Shown here piece after piece: positions 33,721 to 44,256 of a DNA stretch of 64,000 bases. The position numbers were made by a program, and so were the translations under genes. The DNA is from Astragalus membranaceus (Eukaryota > Streptophyta > Magnoliopsida > Fabales > Fabaceae), in the NCBI GenBank assembly GCA_039519185.1, contig CM076846.1, positions 68,102,614 to 68,166,613 on the forward strand, given 5' to 3'. Numbering within the stretch: the stretch's first letter is position 1; each line of letters begins with the position of its first letter. The notes beneath the pieces are model-generated. The model ran no database searches. It was not told the DNA's origin and saw nothing but the letters and a program-made list of their open reading frames with translations.

Positions 33721-34361
33721 CCAAGAACTACGTGTGATTTGATTCTCTACCAAGAGATACGTAGGAGCAGATGGGGGCCCACATCTGTCAATTGCACTAA
33801 TAAAAAACCTTTTTTAGTCTTTTCCTAAATAATCCCTTTCTTAAATTCAAATAAAACATCAATTTTCTTCTTTCTTTTTAATTCACCACAAAAGGGTAAA
33901 AATAAATGTTTTCAAAATTAACTTCCGCTTCTACAACTAATTAGCAGGTAACCTTCCTCAGGAAGGATGTCGTGGGGTGCTAATACCTTCCCCACGCAAA
34001 ACCGACTCCCGAACCCTTATCTGGTCTCAAGGACCCTTATCCAATCCAAAAGGGATTTTCCAATGTTTGCCCTTAAAATAAATTTTGGTGGCGGCTTCAT
34101 TTTTTTGAACCTTCGAGGAATCCTCACCCGGATTTTTCGGTCGCTACAGTGTGATTGATATTCCTATGCCCTAGAATTGTTATTGTATTTTACCATGATC
34201 ATGAGAAATTGAATTGGGTGCTGAAAGTGGCGCCCTAGGCGCTCTGTCACTGTTTTCCGTTTTTGGTGGTTGCTGAAACTGGCCCCCTAGGCGCCCAGTC
34301 CCTGTGTTGTTGCTGAAACTGGCGCCCTAAGCGCCCTGTGCTTGGTGTTTGCTGCTTGTTG

Positions 34362-35060
34362 GTGTTGGCGCCCTGTCCCTAGGTGCCACACCCTATTTCT
34401 GTGTTGCTGGTGTTGGCGCCCTGTCCCTAGGCGCCACACCCTATTTCTGTGTTGCTGGTGTTGGCGCCCTGTCCCTAGGCGCCACACCCTATTTCTGTGT
34501 TGCTGGTGTTATAGCCCTGTCCCTAGGCGCCACACCCTAGTTGCTGTGCTGCTGTTGCTGTGTTGCTATCGCTGTGCTGCTGTTGCTGGGTTGCTGTGTT
34601 GCTGTTGCTGTGCTGTTGTTGCTGTGCTGCTGTTGCTGTGTCGCTGTTGCTGTGCTGCTGTTGCTGTGTTGCTGTTGCTGTGCTGCTGTTGCTGTGTTGT
34701 TGTTGCTGTGTTGCTGTTGTTGTGTTGCTGTTGCTGTGTTGCTGTTGTTGTGCTGCTGCTGTGCTGCTGTTGTTGTGCTGCTGTTGTTGTGCTACTGTTG
34801 CTGTGGTGCTGTTGCTGTGGTGCTGTTGTTGTGTTGTTGTTGCTGTGCTGCTGTTGCTGTGGTGCTGTTGCTGTGTTGCTGGTGTTGGCGCCCTGTCCCT
34901 AGGCGCCACACCCTATTTCTGTGTTGCTGGTGTTGGCGCCCCGTCCCTAGGCGCCACACCCTATTTCTGTGTCGCTGGTGTTGGCGCCCTGTCCCTAGGC
35001 GCCACACCCTATTCCTGTGTTGCTGGTGTTGGCGCCCTGTCCCTAGGCGCCACACCCTAG
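34362..35060 (+). repeat. 48-bp GGCGCC repeats in two blocks of four
   Basis: Unit contains GTTGGCGCCCTGTCCCTAGG followed by CGCCACACCCTA. Copies lie about 34362-34545 and 34884-35060, with a period of 48 bp (for example 34411 to 34459). GGCGCC and CCTAGG inside each unit are palindromic. The blocks alternate with the trinucleotide array. Confidence 0.88.
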
Positions 35061-35525
35061 TTGCTGTGTTGCTGTGCTGCTGTTGCTGTGTTGTTGTCGG
35101 TGTGCTGTTGTTGCTGGGTTGCTGTTACTGTGCTGCTGTTGTTGTGCTGCTGTTGCTGTGCTGCTGTTGCTGTTGCTGTGTCACTGTTGCTGTGTTGCTG
35201 TTGCTGTGCTGCTGTGTTTCTGTTGCTGTGCTGCTGTTGCTGTGTTGCTGTTGCTGTGTTGCTGTTGCTGTGGTGCTGTTGCTGTGTTGCTGTTGCTGTG
35301 GTGCTGTTGTTGTGTTGCTGTTGCTGTTGCTGTGCTGCTGTTGCTGTGCTACTGTTGCTGTGCTGTTGTTGCTGTGGTGCTGTTGCTGTGTTGCTGTTGT
35401 TGTGTTGCTGTTGCTGTGCTGCTGTTGCTGTGTTGCTGTTGCTGTGTTGCTGTTGCTGTGCTGCTGTTGCTGTGTTGCTGTGGGTGTTGTTGCTGCTGCT
35501 GTTGCAGTGTTGCTGTTCCTGTTTG
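34540..35525 (+). repeat. CTG/TTG trinucleotide-type array (about 0.8 kb in two segments)
   Basis: Irregular tandem units of TGTTGCTGTGCTGC occupy 34540-34880 and 35060-35525. They leave all frames open on both strands, giving poly-(Leu/Cys/Val/Ala) or poly-(Gln/Asn/Ser/Thr) translations. These are not genes. Confidence 0.9.
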
Positions 35526-36534
35526 TTGTTGTCGCATGTTGGCGCCTTAGCGCCTATGGTTGTCGCTGTTGCTTGTTGGCGCCTTAGTGCCCATTGTTGT
35601 GGCTGAATTGTTGGTTCAGACGTTGTTAGTTGCTAATTAATTGTTGATGATGGTGTACCAAGTTGAATTGCCTCTATTTATTGGCAGGTGGTATGTTGTA
35701 GGCCTATGGCCAACGATGATTTTCGATGTTGTTGCGTTGCTATGTAACCGTTGTTTATTGGTTGTGCATTTACATAGCGTCACATACATAGCATATTTTT
35801 ACGATGGAGCTATGCTCAAAACACGATGGCCTGGACTGGCAAATTACGATGAAATGATGTTACGATGTTGATGCCTCTATTTATTGGCTGGATTATGGTA
35901 CCACGTGCATTATAGGGCGGTGGCCCTGAGTCGAGTCACATTCTGCATTCATGTTGCATATTTATGCGATTGAAATGATTTTGACTATCGTGATGTAATG
36001 ACTTGACCGTTGTGATATGATGATATTGACTGCCGTGAAATGATGATTTGATGCCCTGACCTGATATATATTGTCTTTCATATGATTCATTATATAGTTT
36101 GATATCTCACCCCTTCTGTTTGAATGTTACCCCGATGTTGGTAACGTGCAGGTAACCTCGAATGAATGACGTTGCACCTTCATTAGTCCGGGTCGGTGTC
36201 GTCGCTCTGATACGTAGCACTCGGGGGGATGAACGTTTATTTATGTTATTTAAGTTGTTTACCGTTGGATTTTGAGTTATGAATCTTGCATAGTTGCCAC
36301 GATTCTTTAGTTGAACCATTTGAATTTCCGCTGCGTAGTTAAAAGAAGTTTGACTTGTTTTGAAATGTTGTTCTGTCGGTTCATCCGAGTTAGGGTGTTA
36401 TGTATCCGATTTTCAGAAAAGACTTATTTATGTCTGTTTATGGTTTTTAAGTTGATAAATGTAGCATCCGTTTGTTTGTGAAAACTCTGATTTTACTTAT
36501 ATTTTTACCGGGTAGAAATGGGTGTTACACTCTC

Positions 36535-37674
36535 CTCCACAATAAACACAGCTTGTTGAGCCTGGAGCAGCTTGTTCTATGGCAGCCACAGTTGGCTCAA
36601 GTGGCGCTGCAGCGGTAACCGCTACAGCTTTTGATGTATTCATGCTTTTTATCATATTGGTAAGAGAAGCAACCTGAGCGGACATGGCTGAAACTTCACT
36701 AATTTCATGGACACCAGCTACCTTTTTCTGTAAAGCTAACCTTTATGTGGGCCATTGGTAGCTGTTGGTGGAAATGTCATATATTAATTCACAAGCTTCA
36801 TTGTAGGAAGTTTTCAGTAGTACACCCCCAGAAGAAGCATCAAGCAATAGTCTGGTCTGTAGATCTAATCCATTGTAGAAGGTCTCCATCTGAATGATGA
36901 CTGGTATGCCATGATGTGGACATCTCCTAATCAACTCCTTCCATCTGTCCCAAGCTTCAAACAGTGTTTCAGATTCTTTTTGTTTAAATGCAGTAACTTC
37001 ATTCCTCATTCTAGCATTTTTACTTGGTGGAAAATATTTTGCTAAGAATTTCTCAGCCATTTCATTCCAAGTATGGATAGAGTTAGGCTCTAGAGAAATT
37101 AGCCAGGCCTTAGCTCTATCTTTCAAGGAATAAGGAAAAAGTTTTAATCTAAATGCATCATCACTTACCCCTGGAATGATGAAGTTACTGCAGACTTCCA
37201 AAAATTGCTTCAAATGTAAATATGGGTCCTCTTGAGGAGAACCACCAAACCGACCCACTGTTTGGAGCATCTGGAACATCATGGGTTTGAATTCAAATTG
37301 AGCTGTTTGGAGAGTAGGCCTAGCTATGCTTGTCTCCATGGTTAGTGGATCAAATACAGCATAGTCCCTCATGGGCCTGTCCTGTCATTTACCATGTCAG
37401 CTGGGCCTTGATTTATGAATTGTTGCCTATACCAGTCTTCATCATTATGCAATGTAGGAGTGGGGGGTTGATATCCTCTACCTCTTCCTCCTGGATCAGA
37501 TCTTCCTCTACCATGGTTAGATCTACCTCCCAGGGTGGTACCTCTACCTGTGGTGTGAATGGGTGCAGACATTGTGGGCCTGAGCTGTCTTTGTCTCTGA
37601 AGATGTCTAAGTCTCCTGAACCTTCTTTCTGGTTCTGGGTCCAACTCAAATTCTGGAGGCTGTGTCATGTGCAT
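36535..37674 (-). pseudogene. Athila-B gag, N-terminal part
   Basis: Minus strand from 37674: MHMTQPPEFELDPEPERRFR, a Gly/Arg-rich segment, QQFINQGPADMVND, a frameshift near 37372, then MRDYAVFDPLTMETSIARP, EFKPMMFQMLQTVGRFGG, SLKDRAKAWLISLEPN, METFYNGLDLQTR, a stop at 36743-36745, and VHEISEVSAMSAQVASL, ending in the knuckle CVYCGG at about 36535. It is paralogous to Athila-A gag throughout. The rest of the protein is at 4829-5781. Lesions: a 2-bp insertion near 37372, a nonsense codon at 36743, and the 30.7 kb insertion. Confidence 0.9.
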
Positions 37675-37772
37675 ACGCTGTAGCGTTTATCGCTGCAACA
37701 CCAAGAAACAACACACCAGTGTAAAACCTTCACTAAAATTACCAATAACTTAAACAAAGAAAATTAAATGCA
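37675..37772 (-). other. Athila-B leader
   Basis: Non-coding leader between gag and the primer site. The motif ACGCTGTAGCGTTTATCGCTG (near 37676) stands where Athila-A has AGTGTGGAAACACT. Confidence 0.6.
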
Positions 37773-37791
37773 ATCCCCGGCAACGGCGCCA
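37773..37791 (-). other. Athila-B primer binding site
   Basis: Reverse complement of TGGCGCCGTTGCCGGGGAT, identical to that of Athila-A and adjacent to the LTR. Confidence 0.88.
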
Positions 37792-37797
37792 AAAACT

Positions 37798-39249
37798 TGT
37801 TGTGCGAAAAGTAGATGTGCAAGTATACACAATCGCAACAAGTAATACAGTGATAAAATAGAGATCGTTCCCACAGGGATTGGAATTAATCTAGTAGTTT
37901 AAGCAATTAGCAAATTAGTGGAACAAGTTAAGTGACAAATAAAAGAGTGGAGTTGTAAACATAATGGTTTGTGATAAAACAATATTGAATTGAAAGTGTT
38001 TAAGAGTGAGTTGGATAGCTCATTTGTATGTAAGTTCCCAAGAGTAGTGTCTATAATATTAGACGATGTAGCGTTAAGCGCTGTAGCGTTACAGAATCAA
38101 TAAACGCTGTAGCGTCATGGTGGCGTGCCTTTCGGTCACTATCGTCAGGGCTATGTTACAAGACTCCTATGTCTAGGCTCTAAATAAGTTTTACCCCTGT
38201 ATATTAAGTTCATACAGCATTTACCTTATGAACTATTACTCCCCTATGTCTAGGGTTAAGTACACTTCATTTAAATGTCTTTAAATGGTTTTTCATTCAT
38301 ATCATTCCTTGAGTTCTCTTTGTGAACCATGTCTGTACCCACAATGCCCCCTTATTTTAGTTGATCATTTCCAAAACAAGGTTGAAAGCATTATAACGCA
38401 ATGAATGAAATGCAAACATCATAATATTATATAAAAGCTACTCAAGGTTCATTACAATACTAAGGGAAATCCAACTACAAAGTGATTAGCTTATAACAAG
38501 CTTCATCATCACAATATAAACAAACAAGCTTATATTACCGTAGGTAGACACGAGGAAAATGGTTGCAAAAGATACACTCCAAGAATCCCAAGTCATGTAC
38601 AATGGATGAAGCTATGGCGTGAGCAAACCTTGAATGAAATCTAAAAACTCTACTAAAACTAAAAGCTTCAAGAGTGGAATAACAATGGAAGAAGACTAAA
38701 ATGTCAAGATAGCTTTTTTCCAAGTTAAAACTCTCCACGTATGTAATTTTTTGTTTAATGTGTGAATATATTGGACTAGATATTATCCTTAATAGATATA
38801 TTATCCTAATTAGATATTATCCATAATAGATATTATCCATAAAACTACTTTACAAAAAGGGATGATGATTAAAATCACCAACTATCACATGGGCTTCAAT
38901 TAGGAGGCGCCAAGTGTAATTTAGCATCCACTTGGAGATCAATATGTCATGCTGAGAAAAAGAAGATCAAATTGATGACTCATCATTCAGCAAGTGGCTT
39001 CACAAATATCCAAGTGGTCCACGCTCCTTAGCGCTATAGCGCTTACTGCTGGCTTACCGCTGCAGCACTAAGGCAAAACATCAATATATTCACAAAGGCA
39101 CCTATTATGCCCAATATTTAGGAAATCAAGTCTAAACTTATATTTGTACATTCAATCATATATTTACATATTAAAGTACTAAAATTACTTGAGAACACTC
39201 TTTGATTTACCTATTAAGAGCTTAAATAACACATAAATATGAGTTATCA
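37798..39249 (-). mobile_element. Athila-B 5' LTR (about 1452 bp, minus orientation)
   Basis: On the minus strand it starts TGATAACTCATATTTATG at 39249 and ends CGCACAACA at 37798, six bases from the primer site. The body is clearly diverged from the Athila-A LTR but shares the TGATAACTC start. It contains several CGCTGTAGCG copies (38060-38120 and 39030-39068). The partner 3' LTR lies outside the window, so the target repeat cannot be checked. Confidence 0.8.
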
Positions 39250-40029
39250 CTTGCTTAGGTACTGCATATAGTTTAAATCCTATTTTCCGCATTTGATTTA
39301 AACGTGCATCGTTAATTTTTGAAAACAAAAAGAATTCAATTTTAGCGTATAACCTTATTCACCCCTCTCTAAGGTTATCGTATAGTCAAACACATTTCAA
39401 TTGTTCAACTTTCAAACCAGTATCACTACCATGTAAACAAGCTAGTATGATTAATTATTGGAGAAATAATACAGATATTAACAGAACAATTTTCACAGAA
39501 GTAATAATTTGAACTACAAGTATATAACAAATTAAAGAATACAAATTAGAAACCAAAACTCACACATCAGACATGTGAAGTTCACATTGCTGCTAGCAAT
39601 TTAAAGAGTTCCTAGAATACAAGGGTTCCTAGATATCCCAAATAGAATGAACCGGAATGTATGCTATCATTTTCCTATCATTTCAATTTTAACTCAATAG
39701 ATATAACTAGTTGCTGAAACATAGAACAAAATCACTACAACGAGTAGGTGATGCAGAGAATCATAGAACCATGAAAAATAACCCTTAAAAATGATTATGA
39801 GATAGATTCTACTATAATAGTAACCCAAACAAAGTCATATTCTACTGAAATATATCAAAACAAGAAGTAAATAACACACAGTTGATTTAGCAAACACCTT
39901 CCACCACTGCTTCAGGTCTCACTCAAGCAAGCTTCACTGACCTAGATTTACGAAGAAATAGGGAATCAAATAATCAATTTCAACAATAAATAGTCCAAAT
40001 CTGAAAAATCTGGAGAGAAATTGAGAGAA
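39250..40029. other. Flank of Athila-B, no gene seen
   Basis: AT-rich. 39330-39385 (TTATTCACCCCTCTCTAAGG) resembles the 3' end of some Copia LTRs, which would imply a truncated older element, but nothing else supports it. On the minus strand, 39900-40030 could be intronic sequence of the leader described next. Confidence 0.35.
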
Positions 40030-40440
40030 ATCGAAATGGAGAGAAAACTAGATTGAGAGAGAGAGAGAGAGAGAGAGCGATTCACGAAGCTGATTGAAAT
40101 ATGGCAGAGAAACGCCGGAGAGAGACGTTGGAGAGAGATCAGGAAGCGCACAGAGAGACATAGATCGAGAGACGCAGAGAGAGACGAGAATGAGAGATGG
40201 AAGAAAATCAGAAATCAAGAAATCACAAACCAGAGAGAGATCGCGGAGACAGAGATCGCATAGAGAGAGACGCCGAAGAGAGATCGCGCAGAGAGAGAGA
40301 GAGAGAGAGAGAGAGATCATGCAGAGAGAGCGAGAGAGAGAGAGGGGGATGGTGGGAGATTGGGAGAATCCGTGAAATTAGGGTTATGGCTGTTTTTGGA
40401 ATTTTTGAGTTTTACCAAGGGCAGTTTTGTTAATTCATAG
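40030..40440 (-). other. GA/CT-rich segment, possible 5' leader of a lost minus-strand gene
   Basis: Runs of (AG)n at 40053-40078 and 40280-40350, with ACGCCGGAGAGAGACG-like spacers. On the minus strand it reads as the CTCTCT leader common in plant genes, followed by an intron-like tract. No coding exon could be attached. Long frames here reflect the simple repeat. Confidence 0.3.
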
Positions 40441-41042
40441 CATTATCCCTCCAAAACCCCCCAATTTGGGGGAATGCGAAAATGGACCGTGAGGAGGGGT
40501 TAGGAGGGCCGATAAAAAACCCCTAAACCTTTCCCTAATTTTTTTAAACTCCCAAACAAGGGTTTCCTTCCCCCACAAGCCTCCCCTTCCCCCTTCATTC
40601 CCCCTCCCTTCCCCTCCCAAACAGACCCTTAGCCTGAGAGTGAGTGGATGGGGGGGGGGGGGGGGGGTTCTAGAGACTTCTACGGCCAAGTAACAGAATT
40701 AGCATCCAAATATTGTTTTACACAACTACAAGCATTAGGGTTAGTTGACAGTAACTAACTCTTTTACAACCAACATCCTTAGTTCAACAAACTATTATTA
40801 ACAGAATACAACTAATCTAATTAAAAACTGGACTATATATACTAATGCATCCCTAACAATTTCTCCCTTAAGCTGAATTATCTAGCAATAATCAGCTTAC
40901 TTCTGTCTGCATAACCATCCCTAGCTTCTTCTTCAAGTAGGAGAAGGTCTCAAGCTTTACTGGTTTTGTCATTATGTCAGCTAGCTACTAACTACTGTGT
41001 TGGGTAGTGAACCAAAGCAAATTAAGCTAAAATCAACCAAAT
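40441..41042. other. Spacer with an 18-G run
   Basis: C-rich tract at 40555-40630 ending CCCAAACAGACCC, similar to the terminus of some MITEs but without a detectable partner. An uninterrupted G18 lies at 40650-40667. 40670-41040 is AT-rich with no gene. Confidence 0.4.
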
Positions 41043-41934
41043 ATGGCAATAGAATTGGTATCCCTTACTTGGGTCACAACTTCAGCCACATGGTTTGCAA
41101 CCTTTGCCATTCTCCGCCGCCACAAATACAATCTACCACCATGCCCAAAACCTTGGCCCATAATAAGAAATCTCAACCTTATTGGATCCCTCCCTCACCA
41201 ATCCCTCCATACACTCACTTTAAAATACGGGCCTATCATACATGTTTGGTTTGGATCCAGCCCCGTTATCGTGGGCTCCTTGGCCGACGTAGCAAAAGCC
41301 TTCCTCAAAGCCCACAATGTCAACCTCGTCGGTCGGGCCAAATTCTCAGCTGGAAAATACACAACATATAACTACTCTAACATCACTTTGTCTCAATACG
41401 GTCCATATTGGCGACATGCTCCTAGAATGTGTTTAATGGAATTGTTCAGTCAGTGCAAAACAAATTGATTCCTATGAGTATATAAGAAAACAAGAGCTAC
41501 AGCTTTTCTTAATGGAATCTTCAATTCTTCGAATAAAACCATTTTGCTGAAAGATCATCTTTCTACTTTGAGTTTGAATGTTATAAGTTGTATGGTGTTA
41601 GGGAAGAAGTACTTGGAAAAAAGTGAAAATGCCATTATTTCTCCTGAGGAGTTTAAGATGTTAGATGAGCTTTTTTTTGTTGAATGGGGTTCTTAATATT
41701 GGGGACTTTATTCCTTGGCTTCATTTCTAGGATTTGCAAGGTTATGTAAAGAGAATGAAAGCTTTGGGTAAGGAATTTGATAGGTTTATCGAGCATGTTT
41801 TGGAGGAACACATTTCCAACTTGTCTTTATGAACCCGGTCCTTATTGAACCCGCATATCTTTTGCGGCTTGTTGAGGATCCTAATCTTCAAGTCAAACTT
41901 GAGAGGCGTGGAGTCAAAGCTTTTACTCAAGTAG
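41043..41934 (+). pseudogene. CYP92A: CYP92A-family cytochrome P450, broken exon 1
   Basis: From ATG 41043: a hydrophobic N-terminal anchor, the hinge PPCPKPWPIIRNLNLIG (Pro-rich PPGP motif with Gly to Cys), YGPIIHVWFGSSPVIVGS, KYTTYNYSNITLSQYGPYWR and CLMELFS. A frameshift near 41452 is followed by SYEYIRK, FLNGIF, TILLKDHLSTLSLNVIS, VLGKKYLE, then more frame changes and finally VEDPNLQVKLERRGVKAFTQ to about 41930, the end of exon 1 in this family. The I-helix, K-helix and haem-Cys region are absent. The order and wording match the plant CYP92A subfamily (ER-bound monooxygenases). Non-functional here; a MITE sits at its 3' edge. Confidence 0.88.
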
Positions 41935-42712
41935 TAGGGGTGTTCACGAGTTGGTTTGGATGGATTATGGCTAAATCCGTTGTCTGAACCGATCATATTT
42001 AATTGGTTTGGGTTGGTTTGGATTTTAAGTTTTTTTCTATAAAATCCGAACCAAACCAACCCGATAGTGGATGGATTGGTTCGTGGATGGATTGGTTCGG
42101 ATTGGGCTCACGGGTTATGTGTTAATGTAAAAAAAAATTTGAGCAACAATGTAAAAATTTTAAAAACATTAAATTCTACCATTTTTTATAATCAGCACCA
42201 AACCGGAATCATAATTTAGAAAATATATCTCACCCAAAATCTAACTTTATTGATCTTTATTTACAAAGAGATGTGGCATCTAAATCCACATTCCATCAAG
42301 GTAAGTCATGCTTTCAAAGTATGCATGCTGCGATGTTGATCACTAAATACACAGCCTTATATAGGAATCCTCACTAGTGAGTAGTGGATAGAATCCAAGA
42401 TAATTAATGCAGAATTATTGCCTAGAAAATACGCGCTTTGGACATTGAAGGAGGGAGTGGTCTATGGATGTGAGAATTGAGTGGAGAATTTTGAAGAGGA
42501 GTGGAATTGTAGAAGGCTAAAAGACATTCATACGGGTTCACGGGTTGGATTGGATTTAATTTTTAAAATCCGTTATCCAAACCAAACTAGCACGGGTTTT
42601 AGCGGGTTGGTTCGGATTTGACCCGATCACAAAAATTGTCCAAACCAAACGCTTCGGTTTTGGATTGGGCAGTGGGTTGGTTCGGATTTATCCAAACCAC
42701 TGAACACCCCTA
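41935..42712. mobile_element. Non-autonomous hAT element (778 bp)
   Basis: Terminal inverted repeats TAGGGGTGTTCA at both ends and a perfect 8-bp target duplication TCAAGTAG (41927-41934 and 42713-42720). Subterminal GGTTTGGAT / ATCCAAACC repeats. No transposase ORF. It sits exactly at the exon 1 / intron 1 border of the P450 pseudogene. Confidence 0.95.
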
Positions 42713-42842
42713 TCAAGTAGGTACAATAGATTATGCTTCTTTTTCTATTTGTTAAATTTGTGATTGGTTCATGTTTATCAAGTAGGTACAATAGATTATG
42801 CTTCTTTTTCTATTTGTTAAATTTGTGATTGGTTCATGTTTA
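42713..42842. repeat. Tandem duplication of about 64 bp in the P450 intron
   Basis: TCAAGTAGGTACAATAGATT through GGTTCATGTTTA is repeated twice in direct tandem. Each copy starts with the hAT target sequence and a GTAGGT donor-like site. Confidence 0.9.
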
Positions 42843-43350
42843 TCGGTAGATGCATCCTGCTTGCTTAATAAATGATTTGAAAAGATAAATATTGTGAGGC
42901 TTGAGTCATTATTTTAATGCTACATTAAACTCTATCTAACCAAAACTTTCTATATTCCTTCGGTCTCTTTACAATAAAACAAAGATTTTTTTTTAAAATC
43001 TGAAGATTAGCACTCTAATATTGTGAGTCTTGAGTCATTGTTTAAATGCTACATTAAACTCTATCTAACCAAAACTTTCTATATTCCTTCAGTTTTTCTT
43101 TACAATAAAACAAAGATTTTTTTTTTTTAAATCGGAAGATTAGCATGCTCTTCAGCTTTGTATGTCTTTAAAATTTGTGTTTATTGGAAATTGGTTGCCA
43201 TTCATTCAGTCTCTATACTTTTAGAGGAATTAGTTTATTACGTAATTTTATCATTCATTTTACTTTCACCTATCGCTAATTGTCTATACTTTTAGAGAAA
43301 TTAGTTTATTACGTAATTTTATCATTCATTTTACTTTCACCTATCACTAA

Positions 43351-43397
<47 letters not shown>

Positions 43398-43976
43398 CTT
43401 TTTTACACTATTACAATCAAATTTGATTTCAACTTATTAGTTTTACTAAATATAAGTATATACATTCAATCTGAAGATTAGCTTGCTCTCGAGCTTTGTA
43501 TGTCTTTAAGAAAATTTGTGTTTATTGGAAATTGGTTGTCATTCATTCAATCTCTATACTTTTAGAGAAATTCGTTTATTACATAATTTTATCATTTATT
43601 TTACTTTCACCTATCGCTAATTATTTATTATATATATATATATATATATATAAAATTACTTTTTTACACTATTATTTTTTTATCAAAAGGAAAGCATTTT
43701 TTACACAATATTATATTATTATATACGCTTAATTTTCAACTTTTCTATTTTTACTTAATAAATATCTGTTACAATAAAATTTGATTTCAACTTATTTGTT
43801 TTACTAAATATAAGTATATACATTGCAGTTTTTCTTTTCACCAAAGTTGCAACCCAAACAGAGGACATCGTTGGAGCGACTGAGATCTGTGCCTGCACAA
43901 ATCAAGGTTTAGTGTTGGGGGTATCTAACATATTTTGACGGAGAATTGTTTAGTTCCCCCACTAGGGATACAAAAG
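42843..43976. other. AT-rich intron or spacer with nested direct duplications
   Basis: Two copies of an about 115-bp block (about 42901 and 43020; GAGTCATT...CTATATTCCTTC). Three copies of a segment with CTATACTTTTAGAG and TTTATTACGTAATTTTATCA (about 43210, 43288, 43555). An about 80-bp block at 43158 is repeated at 43493. (AT)n tracts lie at 43355-43392 and 43630-43652. No coding exon of the P450 was found; the missing exon 2 is not in this stretch. Confidence 0.65.
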
Positions 43977-44248
43977 TATTGGCGGACTCAGGACCCCGGG
44001 GTCAGGAGTGTCAAATTTTTTAAGGTCAGTGTCAAATGAGTGTAAAACTTAGTCTACTAGTACAATCTAAAATTTTCAGGGGGTTCAAAATTAAAACTTC
44101 AAAGAATTTGGGCTATTTATATTGAGTGGTAAGTGCAATTTTATTTTTCAAGGGGGTTCAAGGGCTATTTATATAAGGTGGTAAGTGCAATTTTATTTTT
44201 CAAGGGGGTTCAATTGAACCCTCTCACTACAAGGTAGGTCCGCCACTG
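43977..44248. mobile_element. 272-bp MITE, hAT-like
   Basis: Ends TATTGGCGGACTC and, inverted, CAGTGGCGGACCT. Flanked by TACAAAAG on both sides (43969-43976 and 44249-44256), a perfect 8-bp duplication. An internal 50-bp block (GTGGTAAGTGCAATTTTATT) is duplicated. No ORF. Confidence 0.85.
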
Positions 44249-44256
44249 TACAAAAG

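Larger units (their letters stand above)
31057..34148 (+). mobile_element. Ogre 3' LTR (3092 bp)
   Basis: Starts TGTTATACCCTAATTTTGCC after the polypurine tract and ends GGTGGCGGCTTC...TTTTTCGGTCGCTACA, matching Ogre LTR architecture and length range. It includes a TATA box at 31810-31817 followed by an AG-rich leader, GC-rich coding-like noise at 32450-33130, and a threefold about 155-bp repeat at 33294-33720. To the right, LTR family C resumes. No 5' LTR of this Ogre is in the window. Confidence 0.75.
34149..36529 (+). mobile_element. 3' part of the family C solo LTR
   Basis: Continues 5787-6137 after the Ogre and ends TTTACCGGGTAGAAATGGGTGTTACA at 36529, followed by the target repeat CTCTC. 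The end resembles ACCGGGGGTGTTACA of the LTR at 60925. It carries a 48-bp GC-rich repeat and a trinucleotide array (34260-35590). 35600-36529 is unique, AT-richer LTR sequence with no gene. Confidence 0.8.

Noticed and set aside
34342..35606. Long open frames on both strands (up to 348 codons, Leu/Cys/Val-rich or Gln/Asn/Ser-rich)
   Set aside because: They are translations of a trinucleotide-type repeat; every frame is open for the same reason. No start context or family signal.
5787..36529. Complete family C retrotransposon rather than a solo LTR
   Set aside because: The two outer parts add up to one LTR length, and no primer site or internal domain of that family lies between them.
39330..39385. 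Copia LTR terminus
   Set aside because: Only a short TTATTCACCCC-like likeness; no primer site or coding domain next to it.
40048..40433. Arg/Glu- and Ser/Leu-rich ORFs
   Set aside because: Products of (AG)n/(CT)n simple sequence.
40441..40632. MITE ending CCCAAACAGACCC
   Set aside because: No matching inverted end or target duplication could be found on the left side.
41043..41468. Functional P450 gene
   Set aside because: Only exon 1 is recognisable, with frameshifts and without I-helix, K-helix or haem-binding Cys.
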